Source of the DNA: Oscillatoriales cyanobacterium
GTDB lineage: Bacteria; Cyanobacteriota; Cyanobacteriia; Cyanobacteriales; Microcoleaceae
Direction of reading: 5' to 3'
DNA: 64,000 nt
Assembly (NCBI GenBank): GCA_004292955.1
Contig: RDXX01000015.1
Coordinates: forward strand, 124,001-188,000
Shown: piece by piece, positions 25,330 through 32,883 of the stretch
Position numbering within the stretch: position 1 is the stretch's first letter
Layout of the letters: the number at the start of each line of letters is the position of its first letter
Notes under the pieces: model-generated
Told to the model about the DNA's origin: nothing
What the model saw: the letters and a program-made list of their open reading frames with translations, nothing else
Databases searched by the model: none
Program-made: the position numbers and the translations under genes

Positions 25330-27582
25330 ATGACCCCACCGCAGCCGCCCCGCAAACCTCAAACCGTCTTGGGTGCGATTACCCAAGCAGTCCAGACAAT
25401 TGCCAAGGTTAATTTTAACCAGCTAGCCCTGAAACCAAATGCCAAAGTACCCGAACTGTGGGTACAGGATGCAGGTGCGGCTAAAGCTGAGGTTTATCCG
25501 CTATTGGGCGATCGATATCTGTTAGGTCGATCGTCCAAAGCTTCAGATATTGTAGTTCGCAATCCCGTTGTCAGTCACGTACACCTATCCCTGTCGCGGG
25601 ATACTCGACGGCGAACACCTTTTGTAATTAAAGACGAAGACTCTACCAACGGCATTTACAGAGGGAAAAGACGAATTAAAAGTATGTCCCTCCGTCACGG
25701 AGACGTGTTCACATTAGGGCCGCCGGAACTCGCCGCCGCCGTCAGAGTTCAGTACGTAGATCCGCCACCTTGGTATTTAGAATTTTTGCGTTACAGCTTT
25801 TACGGTGTTAGCGGAATCACCACTCTGATAGCTATTTTGGTTGGTGTTGAATCGACCAAGTTTCAAGTGCGGCCTCTACCGAGAAGTATCAACGGCCCTG
25901 TGATTGTTTACGCCCGCGACGGACAAACTCCGCTGCGTCCCCCTCAGAATAACGCTCACTTAGAATTGAAGCAATTGCAGGATTTTTCGCCTTATTTATC
26001 CAAGGCGGTACTTGCTTCGGAAGACAGCCGCTACAATTGGCATTTGGGCGTAGATCCGATCGGCGTTTTGCGGGCGCTGTTGACCAATGTGCGCGGGGGA
26101 GGAATTCGCGAAGGCGGTAGCACTCTGACGCAGCAGTTAGCGCGGAGTTTGTTTCGAGATTATGTAGGTACTCAAGATTCGGGCGGACGCAAATTCCGGG
26201 AAGCAGTAGTTGCTTTGAAACTAGAGAGTTATTACAGCAAAGATGAGCTGTTGCTGACTTATTTAAATCGCGTGTTTTTGGGAATTGACCTCTACGGTTT
26301 TGAGGATGCGTCTCGATTTTATTTTGCCAAGTCGGCGAAGGATTTGACTTTATCGGAGGCGGCGACTTTGGCGGGGATTTTGCCTGGGCCAAACAGTTTT
26401 AATCCGATTCAAAATTATCAGTTGGCGGTGCAGTATCGCGATCGAGTAATCGAACGGATGCGAGCAATGGGGACGGTTTCTCAGGAAGAAGCCGATCGCG
26501 CGAGGCGATCGCGAATTGACATCAATCCCAAAGCCCGCCAATACCTGCAAAGTACGATCGCGCCTTATTTCTACAATTATGTATTTGACGAATTGGAGTT
26601 TTTGTTGGGGGAGCAGTTAGCCAGAGAAGGCAATTTTATTGTAGAAACAGGCTTAAATCCAGGTCTGCAAAAAGTAGCTGAATCTTCCCTCAAAAATGCC
26701 GTAGAAAATGCCGGAGCGAATGCAGGTTTTTCTCAAGGAGCTGTAGTAACTCTCAATTCTACAACCGGGGAAGTCTTAGCATTAGTTGGGGGTGTAGATT
26801 ACTTGCAAAGTCAGTTTAATCGGGCTACCCAAGCATTGAGACAGCCCGGTTCTACATTTAAGATTTTCACCTATGCCGCCGCCCTAGAACGCGGAATCCC
26901 ACCCAGTAAGACTTATTCTTGCGAGCCGCTTTCTTGGGGAGGACAAAGTTACAATGGCTGCGCCAGAACCAGCGGTAGCACTGATATGTATCGGGGTTTA
27001 GCACAGTCGGAAAATCCCATTGCTTTGAGAGTCGCGCAAGATGTCGGTTTAGACAATGTAGTGGGCATGGCCAGACGTTTGGGGATTACATCTCCCCTGC
27101 GTTCTTCCCCCGGTTTAGTGTTAGGTGAAAGTGAAGTTAACGTATTGCAATTAACGGGTGCGTTCGGGGTTTTGGCGAACCGGGGTTTGGGGAATCGCCC
27201 CCACGTAATCAAGCGAATTATTGACAGCAGCGACTGCAAAGATCGAAATGATTTTAAAAGTTGTCGGGTGATTTATGACTATCAAAAAGATGGCGTTGCC
27301 AATCGACAGTTAGTTTCTGAAGGCGTCGCGGATACGATGACTGATATGCTGCAAGGAGTTGTTCGGGGAGGTACGGGTAGCAGTGCTGCTTTGGGCTTGG
27401 GAGAAGCTGGAAAAACAGGCACGACTAATGATAATAAAGATTTGTGGTTTGTCGGTTATATTCCCAGCCAGCAACTGGTGACAGGAGTTTGGTTGGGAAA
27501 TGATGATAATTCTCCGACTGGCGGAGGTAGTGCAAATGCGGCTCAGTTGTGGGGGGAATATATGCGGCAGGTGGCGCGTTGA
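25330..27582 (+). CDS. class A penicillin-binding protein with N-terminal FHA domain (750 aa)
   Basis: Residues about 45-140 form an FHA phosphothreonine-recognition domain (LLGRSSKASDIVV, VSHVHLSLS, STNGIYRGKRR). One transmembrane helix follows at about 158-176. The glycosyltransferase-51 domain (about 200-370) has the catalytic Glu231 in VLASEDSRYNWHLG and the EGGSTLTQQLARS motif. The transpeptidase domain (about 470-745) has STFK (508-511), SEN (560-562) and KTG (695-697). The enzyme polymerises and cross-links peptidoglycan in the periplasm. The cytoplasmic FHA domain suggests control by Ser/Thr kinases, two of which are encoded in this window. It is a complete fusion; the FHA-PBP link is known in cyanobacteria. 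Confidence 0.93.
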   Translation: MTPPQPPRKPQTVLGAITQAVQTIAKVNFNQLALKPNAKVPELWVQDAGAAKAEVYPLLGDRYLLGRSSKASDIVVRNPVVSHVHLSLSRDTRRRTPFVIKDEDSTNGIYRGKRRIKSMSLRHGDVFTLGPPELAAAVRVQYVDPPPWYLEFLRYSFYGVSGITTLIAILVGVESTKFQVRPLPRSINGPVIVYARDGQTPLRPPQNNAHLELKQLQDFSPYLSKAVLASEDSRYNWHLGVDPIGVLRALLTNVRGGGIREGGSTLTQQLARSLFRDYVGTQDSGGRKFREAVVALKLESYYSKDELLLTYLNRVFLGIDLYGFEDASRFYFAKSAKDLTLSEAATLAGILPGPNSFNPIQNYQLAVQYRDRVIERMRAMGTVSQEEADRARRSRIDINPKARQYLQSTIAPYFYNYVFDELEFLLGEQLAREGNFIVETGLNPGLQKVAESSLKNAVENAGANAGFSQGAVVTLNSTTGEVLALVGGVDYLQSQFNRATQALRQPGSTFKIFTYAAALERGIPPSKTYSCEPLSWGGQSYNGCARTSGSTDMYRGLAQSENPIALRVAQDVGLDNVVGMARRLGITSPLRSSPGLVLGESEVNVLQLTGAFGVLANRGLGNRPHVIKRIIDSSDCKDRNDFKSCRVIYDYQKDGVANRQLVSEGVADTMTDMLQGVVRGGTGSSAALGLGEAGKTGTTNDNKDLWFVGYIPSQQLVTGVWLGNDDNSPTGGGSANAAQLWGEYMRQVAR

Positions 27583-27599
27583 ACATAGGTTTGTAGAAA

Positions 27600-27745
27600 A
27601 GACACGGCGGTTAAAACCGCGTCTACACAGACAAAACCCGCCTCCGCGGGTTGAAGACAAAGATTGTTAAATTTAATTTGTTTTGTTCAGTCTGCGGAGG
27701 CAGAAATCGTTTGTGTAGGTGCGGTTTCAACCACCGTCTGATGTG
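27600..27745. repeat. inverted-repeat element overlapping the 3' end of the CobA-type gene
   Basis: CGGCGGTTAAAACCGCGTCT at 27604 and the following CACAGACAAAACCCGCCTCC are mirrored by CTGCGGAGGCAG (27693) and GTTTGTGTAGGTGCGGTTTC (27709). The two arms enclose about 30 AT-rich bases. Copies of the same sequence form the array at 46855-47170. The right arm lies inside the convergent coding region. Confidence 0.7.
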
Positions 27746-28490
27746 GCCGACAGCCAGACAATATAGAGTGCAAATTAACGACATTTCCGATTACGGCGAT
27801 CGCAGGTGCGGAAAATCCAGTCGCCTCAACTTGCTCTACAATTGTACTCAAAGTGCCAATCAATTCCTCTTGTTCCGGCCGCGTTCCCCAGCGCACTAAG
27901 GCTACGGGCGTTTCTGCGCTCAATTCGGCTGCTGTTAACTGGCCGATGATATAAGGCAAATTGTGGATTCCCATGTATACTACAATAGTTTCGGAGCCGC
28001 GGGCGATCGCCTGCCAATTAACCTCCGGCCGATATTTTCCGGCTGATTCGTGGCCGGTGACAAAAGTGACTGACGAACTGTACGATCGATGTGTCAGAGG
28101 AATTCCCGCATAAGCCGGGGCCGCAATTCCCGAAGTGACACCGGGTACAACTTCTACCGAGACTCCAGCTTTTACCAAATCTTCCATTTCTTCGCCGCCG
28201 CGCCCAAAAATAAACGGATCGCCGCCTTTGAGACGAACTACGATCGCATTATCTTGAGCTTTGTCTATCATTAACTGAGTAGTTTCGTCCTGCATTAACG
28301 AGTGACGGCCTTTGCGTTTCCCGGCATCAATTCGTTCTGCTTGGGGGTTGATGACTGCCAAAATTTGAGGGCTGACTAAAGCGTCGTAAATCACCACATC
28401 CGCGCACTCTAACAGCGCTTTTCCCTTCAAAGTCATCAAACCCGGATCTCCGGGGCCTGCACCTACTAAATACACTTTACCTAAAGACAT
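27687..28490 (-). CDS. cobA: uroporphyrinogen-III C-methyltransferase
   Basis: The SUMT family pattern is complete: [19 protein letters not shown] at the start, [39 protein letters not shown] and VYMGI. It makes precorrin-2 by two SAM-dependent methylations of uroporphyrinogen III, the entry to siroheme and cobalamin. ATG 28490 was chosen because AAGGAAG lies 10 bases upstream and the family starts here. An in-frame ATG at 28532 overlaps the stop of the upstream chelatase gene (ATGA) and would add 14 residues. The last 15 residues ([15 protein letters not shown]) are encoded by the repeat element at 27687-27745 and are not part of the conserved domain. Confidence 0.9.
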   Translation of the reverse strand: MSLGKVYLVGAGPGDPGLMTLKGKALLECADVVIYDALVSPQILAVINPQAERIDAGKRKGRHSLMQDETTQLMIDKAQDNAIVVRLKGGDPFIFGRGGEEMEDLVKAGVSVEVVPGVTSGIAAPAYAGIPLTHRSYSSSVTFVTGHESAGKYRPEVNWQAIARGSETIVVYMGIHNLPYIIGQLTAAELSAETPVALVRWGTRPEQEELIGTLSTIVEQVEATGFSAPAIAVIGNVVNLHSILSGCRPHQTVVETAPTQTISASAD

Positions 28491-28528
28491 TTTTCTTGCT
28501 TCCTTGACCTCTTCTGTGTCTTTGCGAT

Positions 28529-29269
28529 TCATTTTTGAATTAAATCCCGAATTAAGTCTGCTAATTCTACACTGGCGCCTAGAGGATTTGCGAGATGAAG
28601 TTCTGCCGTGGGAAATTGCTGCTGTAGCTGCTCGACATTTTTGGCGATCGCATCTGTAATTCCTCCATTAAATAAGAAGTATGGCACAATTCCTATTTGC
28701 TGATGTCCACCGCGAACCAAACTGTCAATTCGTGCTTCCAAACTCGGCTTTACCGACCAATAAGCAGTCTCTGCACCGAGTTGGCTGGCGATTTCTTCAA
28801 ATGTCGAGTTACCTCCGGGGCGGCGGCTGCCGTGAGATAGTACAATCCATTTTGGGGATAGCAAATTGGGGACAAAAGCTAGCTCTTGCATCTGAGTTTT
28901 GAGCAAGTTTGTTAAGCCTGCTACTTGGGAACCTAAATGCGGGCGCACTTCTATGTTTAACCGGGAACCAAAAGTTTTCTGGGCAATTTCCACCTCTGCG
29001 GGTATGTCGTCGGCGACGTGAACTCCGGGTAATAAAAATACGGGCAGGATTTGCAAATGAGTCAGTCCGAGGGAGAGGGTACGTTCGCCAAAACTGCAAA
29101 TTTGTTCGTGGAGTGGCGCGGGGCCGAGTTCTAGGGTGGCGGTGGCGACTGCGGGGAAGGAGTGGGCCAAATTATCAGACAGCAGTTGAGCCAGGTTTTC
29201 CAAAGCTACTTGCGGTCTGGGGTCGCGGCTGCCGTGAGAAACTAATAGGTAAGTCGATCGCAATTTCAA
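28529..29269 (-). CDS. CbiX/SirB-type sirohydrochlorin chelatase (246 aa)
   Basis: Two CbiX half-domains are visible, each with a SHGSR motif: LLVSHGSRDPRP near residue 8 and IVLSHGSRRPGG near 142. LQILPVFLLPGVHVADDIP and IGIVPYFLFNGGI are the corresponding metal/tetrapyrrole-binding strands. The enzyme inserts Fe2+ or Co2+ into sirohydrochlorin, downstream of the CobA-type methyltransferase encoded next to it. The stop overlaps an alternative start of that gene (ATGA), so the two form an operon for siroheme/cobalamin precursors. Confidence 0.9.
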   Translation of the reverse strand: MKLRSTYLLVSHGSRDPRPQVALENLAQLLSDNLAHSFPAVATATLELGPAPLHEQICSFGERTLSLGLTHLQILPVFLLPGVHVADDIPAEVEIAQKTFGSRLNIEVRPHLGSQVAGLTNLLKTQMQELAFVPNLLSPKWIVLSHGSRRPGGNSTFEEIASQLGAETAYWSVKPSLEARIDSLVRGGHQQIGIVPYFLFNGGITDAIAKNVEQLQQQFPTAELHLANPLGASVELADLIRDLIQK

Positions 29270-29356
29270 TAGGGATTTGATGTTAATGGTCGATCGGGAT
29301 GTTGAATAATTCTAACATCAGGGAGCCGCAACTCCTAAAAAAAACCGAACGCCGAA

Positions 29357-29385
29357 ATCCCCGACTTCTTTAAGAAGTCGGGGAT
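29357..29385 (-). terminator. hairpin terminator of the manganese catalase gene
   Basis: ATCCCCGACTTCTT at 29357-29370 pairs perfectly with AAGAAGTCGGGGAT (29372-29385). On the minus strand GGTTTTTTTT follows after about 10 bases. It lies 22 bases beyond the catalase stop. Since CCGACTTC palindromes are also common dispersed repeats, the function is probable only. Confidence 0.6.
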
Positions 29386-29406
29386 AACAGTTGCCGAATA
29401 TTCTGA

Positions 29407-30090
29407 TTAACCTTGAGGAGTAGGCTCGGCGACGTACTTGAAAGTAGGTTCAGAGTTCAAAGCAGTTGGTTGGTCTTTGCCATCACTAGACAAATTAAAG
29501 AACAAATCTACTGTTGAATCTGGCGCGATATTTCCGAAGAACGGATCGGTAAGTTTGCCCATCGCTTCCAAAGCTTTCATGAACATTTGAGTGTGGGAAA
29601 TTTCCCGAGTCAGCAAGAAGTGCAGCGTCTTTTTCGTTCCCGCATCCGGCGCTAGTTCAATCAATGCTTCGTAGGTTTGGCGAGCTCCTGCTTCCGCACC
29701 GATATTAGCGCGCAAATCGCGGACAACATCGCCGCCTTCGTTGACGTAAGCAGCACTCCAAGCTTGACCTTGGCTATCCAACAAGTGCGGGCCTACACCT
29801 CTGACTGCAAACAAAGTGCTTTTGTAAGCTTCTGTTTGGTCAACGTTTTTGGTGTGAGCTTCGATCAGTTTGCCAACCATTTCTAAGTGGCTGAATTCTT
29901 CGATCGCAATATCTTGGAGCATATCCTTAATCTCTGCATTTTCACAGTGAAAGGACTGCACCCAGTATTGCAAAGCTGCTGTCAGTTCTCCGGTTGCTCC
30001 GCCAAACTGTTCTAGCAGCAGTTGGGCAAAACGGGGGTTGGCTTCGTCTACTGTTACCGCAGACATTAGTGGCTTTTTGTGAAAAAACAT
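29407..30090 (-). CDS. manganese-containing catalase (227 aa)
   Basis: The di-manganese ligand set of non-haem catalases is present: Glu in LLLEQFGGATGEL, Glu and His in IAIEEFSHLEMVG, Glu in GAEAGARQTYEAL and His in EISHTQMFMKAL. The protein disproportionates hydrogen peroxide in the cytosol. The start ATG 30090 (MFFHKKPLMS) is preceded by GAGAGG; a longer frame up to 30321 runs through heptad repeats and is not coding. Length fits the short cyanobacterial Mn-catalase group. It is a single gene with its own hairpin terminator. Confidence 0.93.
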   Translation of the reverse strand: MFFHKKPLMSAVTVDEANPRFAQLLLEQFGGATGELTAALQYWVQSFHCENAEIKDMLQDIAIEEFSHLEMVGKLIEAHTKNVDQTEAYKSTLFAVRGVGPHLLDSQGQAWSAAYVNEGGDVVRDLRANIGAEAGARQTYEALIELAPDAGTKKTLHFLLTREISHTQMFMKALEAMGKLTDPFFGNIAPDSTVDLFFNLSSDGKDQPTALNSEPTFKYVAEPTPQG

Positions 30091-30253
30091 CGATCGATAC
30101 CTCTCTTTAGTTCGGTTGTTACAGTCGTCAGATTTCCGACTGTATCTGTGTTTACCTTCAGCATCCATTGTGCGACAAGCGATCGCACTGAACCTCGCTC
30201 GTTGGATACATCTAGCGGGAGCCATTGCTCTGCTTTCAGGTAGAGTTAAGTTA

Positions 30254-30438
30254 TTGGGCATCGGGAATTGGGCATCGGGAATTGGCCAAACAGGGCAGTG
30301 GCCAAACAGGTCATTGGGCATTAGTCATTAGTCATTAGTGCTGTCCCTGCTCGCGAACGCTATTAGTCATTAGTTATTGGTTATTAATTATTGCGAAATA
30401 TTCAAAAATAACAAATAACAAATAACAAATAACAAATA
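30254..30438. repeat. mixed heptad repeat arrays
   Basis: The tract contains several 7-base series: GGGCATC/GGGAATT near 30257-30285, AGTCATT near 30313-30335 and again at 30363-30380, and AACAAAT at 30407-30438, the last of which ends 8 bases from the kinase stop codon. No gene is present. Confidence 0.75.
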
Positions 30439-30445
30439 TCAATAG

Positions 30446-31957
30446 TCAATTGTTGTTGCATTCGGTTAGCTTTGCTGACAAGGCATCGAGGTGTCGCAGC
30501 CACTGAATGCCACCAACCCAACTGCGAGATGGCAGGTGTCCGATTGGTGCTTGCTGAGTAAATTTAAGTTGTCCTGAAGCAGTAGCAGAATTGTAGGTTT
30601 GCCAGTTTACCCGATCGCAAAATCTGACATAATCTCCCTTGACGCTTTCATAGATTTCCTTTTGGACGCTGAAGCCAAACCGACCTTGACTGTAGTGCAG
30701 CCACAGGCGATCGACTATTTGCAAATCTTCGCATGGTAACTTGTAAATTTGGCTGATTTCTAGCTGAATTCCCGGTGTCAGCGATAGAGATTGACACATC
30801 ACGGCCCAAGTTTCGCGATCGGCTTCTTTCCACTTTTTAGTTGACAAACAATCCCGCAGTTTGGTATAATCCACTCCCGCTGCTGAAATCATGGTAGAAT
30901 CGAGATTTGAAATCCTTGATAAGGACAAAGTTTCTGCGGAATTGGCGGTAGTTTTGGTCGGTGAAATCGGAGGCTCAGAAGTTGGCAGGGCTTTGAAATA
31001 AGGCGAGTTGTCGGTATTAATGAGAGTTTGGGCGATCGGCTTTTTCGGCACAACCAAATTTTGCTGGCGAATATCTAAAACTGCATTGATATCTTGCAAA
31101 ACTTCCGCCGCAAAACTGTAGCGCTGACAAAGATGAGTTTGTAGCAATTTATCTAAAATCTCACCTAACTCGGCGCTAATACTCGTGCCTTTGGGGAGAA
31201 ACTCGCGCCACCACCAGCGCTCGGTTTTACAGTCGTACATATCCAACGGCGGAACTTGCGTCATCAGGCGAATGCAAGTAACACCTAAACTGTAAAGGTC
31301 GCTAGCAGGAAATACTTTACCGCGCATTTGTTCGGGAGCTATATAATCTTGACTCCCGATCAGCGTTGCTGAACGGAGTATAGCTGAATCAGTCAGCAGT
31401 TTGGCAATGCCGAAATCGATCAATACGAGTTTGTTGTCCGACTGGCGGCGGATAATATTTTCAGGTTTGATGTCGCGGTGAATGACGCGCTTGTCGTGGA
31501 TGAATTGCAGCACGGGTAATAAGTCTTGCAGCAGTTGCCAAATTTGATTTTCATCGCAGACACTTTGGTCTAATTCTTCTTTGAGAGTCGGCCCGTCTAT
31601 AAACTCTTGAACTAAATAAATATGACCTTCTTGTTCAAATGCAGCTAATAAAGTGGGAATTTGCGCGTGTTTTCCCAGTTCGTCTAAACGGACTGCTTCT
31701 TGGTGGAATAATTCAAGGGCTTTGTTGAAAATTACTGGATCGCGATCGCGAAAATAAAATTGCTTGAGGGCACAGCGCGGTTGCGAGGGGATGTCTTCAT
31801 CAATGGCGAGGAAAGTTTTGCCAAATCCACCTCTTCCTAAGAGTTTAATCGGGCGATACCGCTGTCTCAACAATAGGTTAAAGCCGCAGTTCAAGCAAAG
31901 TTTTTCTGTGAGTGAATTTTCGGGATTTTGACATTCTGGGTTAATACAGTAGCTCAT
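30446..31957 (-). CDS. Ser/Thr protein kinase with zinc ribbon and C-terminal GUN4 domain (503 aa)
   Basis: The N-terminus has a four-cysteine tag (CINPECQNPEN...CLNCGF). A protein kinase domain follows (about residues 34-290) with LLGRGGFGKTF, VIHRDIKPENII and LIDFGIAK. Residues about 365-485 are a GUN4 domain (YTKLRDCLSTKKWKEAD, GYVR-type DYVRFCDRV). GUN4 binds protoporphyrin IX and Mg-protoporphyrin and stimulates Mg-chelatase. So the protein may couple tetrapyrrole level to phosphorylation; this is inferred from domain roles. It is soluble, with no transmembrane helix. The gene is monocistronic and divergent from tRNA-His. Confidence 0.92.
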   Translation of the reverse strand: MSYCINPECQNPENSLTEKLCLNCGFNLLLRQRYRPIKLLGRGGFGKTFLAIDEDIPSQPRCALKQFYFRDRDPVIFNKALELFHQEAVRLDELGKHAQIPTLLAAFEQEGHIYLVQEFIDGPTLKEELDQSVCDENQIWQLLQDLLPVLQFIHDKRVIHRDIKPENIIRRQSDNKLVLIDFGIAKLLTDSAILRSATLIGSQDYIAPEQMRGKVFPASDLYSLGVTCIRLMTQVPPLDMYDCKTERWWWREFLPKGTSISAELGEILDKLLQTHLCQRYSFAAEVLQDINAVLDIRQQNLVVPKKPIAQTLINTDNSPYFKALPTSEPPISPTKTTANSAETLSLSRISNLDSTMISAAGVDYTKLRDCLSTKKWKEADRETWAVMCQSLSLTPGIQLEISQIYKLPCEDLQIVDRLWLHYSQGRFGFSVQKEIYESVKGDYVRFCDRVNWQTYNSATASGQLKFTQQAPIGHLPSRSWVGGIQWLRHLDALSAKLTECNNN

Positions 31958-32581
31958 AGGGATTTGAGATTTTATATTTGAGATTTTGGATTGTGAAGAA
32001 GTTTTTTAAATGCACCGCTTTCATAGTCTCCTTGCTTCGCGGGGCGAAGGAAGAGAGATAAGAGAAGAAAATTAGTTGACAATAGACGCACACATGGATA
32101 TAAGGCTATTCTATTCCGCTGGGCCCGATCGCGATGTTATACAATGTGCACGGCGCCCCAAGCTGACACAGATCCGGGCGCGCGACAGCTTGCTGCGCGG
32201 GCGTTTCATTTACATTCCGAGACGCAACTGGCACATTAACCAAAGGTATGCGGTTGCGCTGTCTTCACTCTTGGCGCCACAATCTACCTCAAAAAATCTT
32301 TAACTATTGTCACACTTGCGTCGAGGACTTATCTCATCTCCAGTAATGAAAGTTCGCAAAAGCGGACTTCAGTCCGCATAATGCGGACTGAAGTCCGCAC
32401 TACGAACCAATTTTATTGTGCGATCGCCCAAATCGAAAATTGTGCTAAACTCGGGCTGTGCGCTGAATTTCAGGCACAATTGATGCCGATCGGTTTAGGG
32501 AGGCTGAAAAATATTTTGAAATTTTTTTGCTTTACCCCTAGACTTGTGCTGAGATGTTATGTTATAGTTAAAAACGTTATG
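31958..32581. other. intergenic region upstream of tRNA-His
   Basis: No ORF is convincing. It contains two inverted copies of a 16-bp palindrome-like unit, GCGGACTTCAGTCCGC at 32362-32377 and GCGGACTGAAGTCCGC at 32383-32398. A GGTATGCGGTTGCGCTGTC segment near 32246 is related to the MITE ends at 24786 and 32684. The tRNA promoter should lie near 32540-32575. Confidence 0.5.
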
Positions 32582-32654
32582 GCGAGTGTAGCCAAGTGGT
32601 TAAGGCAGTGGTTTGTGGTACCACCATTCGTGGGTTCAATTCCCATCATTCGCC
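32582..32654 (+). tRNA. tRNA-His (anticodon GTG)
   Basis: A complete cloverleaf can be drawn: acceptor GCGAGTG/CATTCGC, D-arm with AGTGGTTAAGG, anticodon stem GTGGT/ACCAC enclosing TTGTGGT (anticodon GTG), and T-arm GTGGGTTCAATTCCCAT. The G at 32581 and C at 32654 give the G-1:C73 pair specific to histidine tRNA. CCA is not encoded. CTTTTGATTTTATT follows and may end transcription. Confidence 0.95.
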
Positions 32655-32683
32655 CTTTTGATTTTATTGTGCAGAATTAACAA

Positions 32684-32754
32684 AGGTACGTTGTTGGGCT
32701 TCAGCCCTCTTTAGGCGTATATATAAAGAGGGCTCGCATCCCAACAACGTACCT
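32684..32754. repeat. 71-bp hairpin repeat (AGGTACGTTGTTGGG family)
   Basis: AGGTACGTTGTTGGG at 32684-32698 and its exact inverse at 32740-32754 enclose a second inverted pair, GCCCTCTTTA and TAAAGAGGGC, so the whole segment can fold into one long hairpin. Its ends match the MITE at 24786-24978 and the tandem copies at 56999-57111. Confidence 0.75.
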
Positions 32755-32883
32755 AATTCTCTGATGACTGTAAAACCACCTTGGGTTTCGCCTGTATAGA
32801 CGCGGTTTCTAACCGCCCAGTCTTCCAATATGCTAATCTTAAATCCAATCTCAAATCTAAAATCCAAAATCTAAAATCAAAAT

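Noticed and set aside
30091-30321. 77-residue N-terminal extension of the Mn catalase
   Set aside because: The extension is encoded by upstream and heptad-repeat DNA, is absent from the family, and ATG 30090 has a ribosome-binding site.
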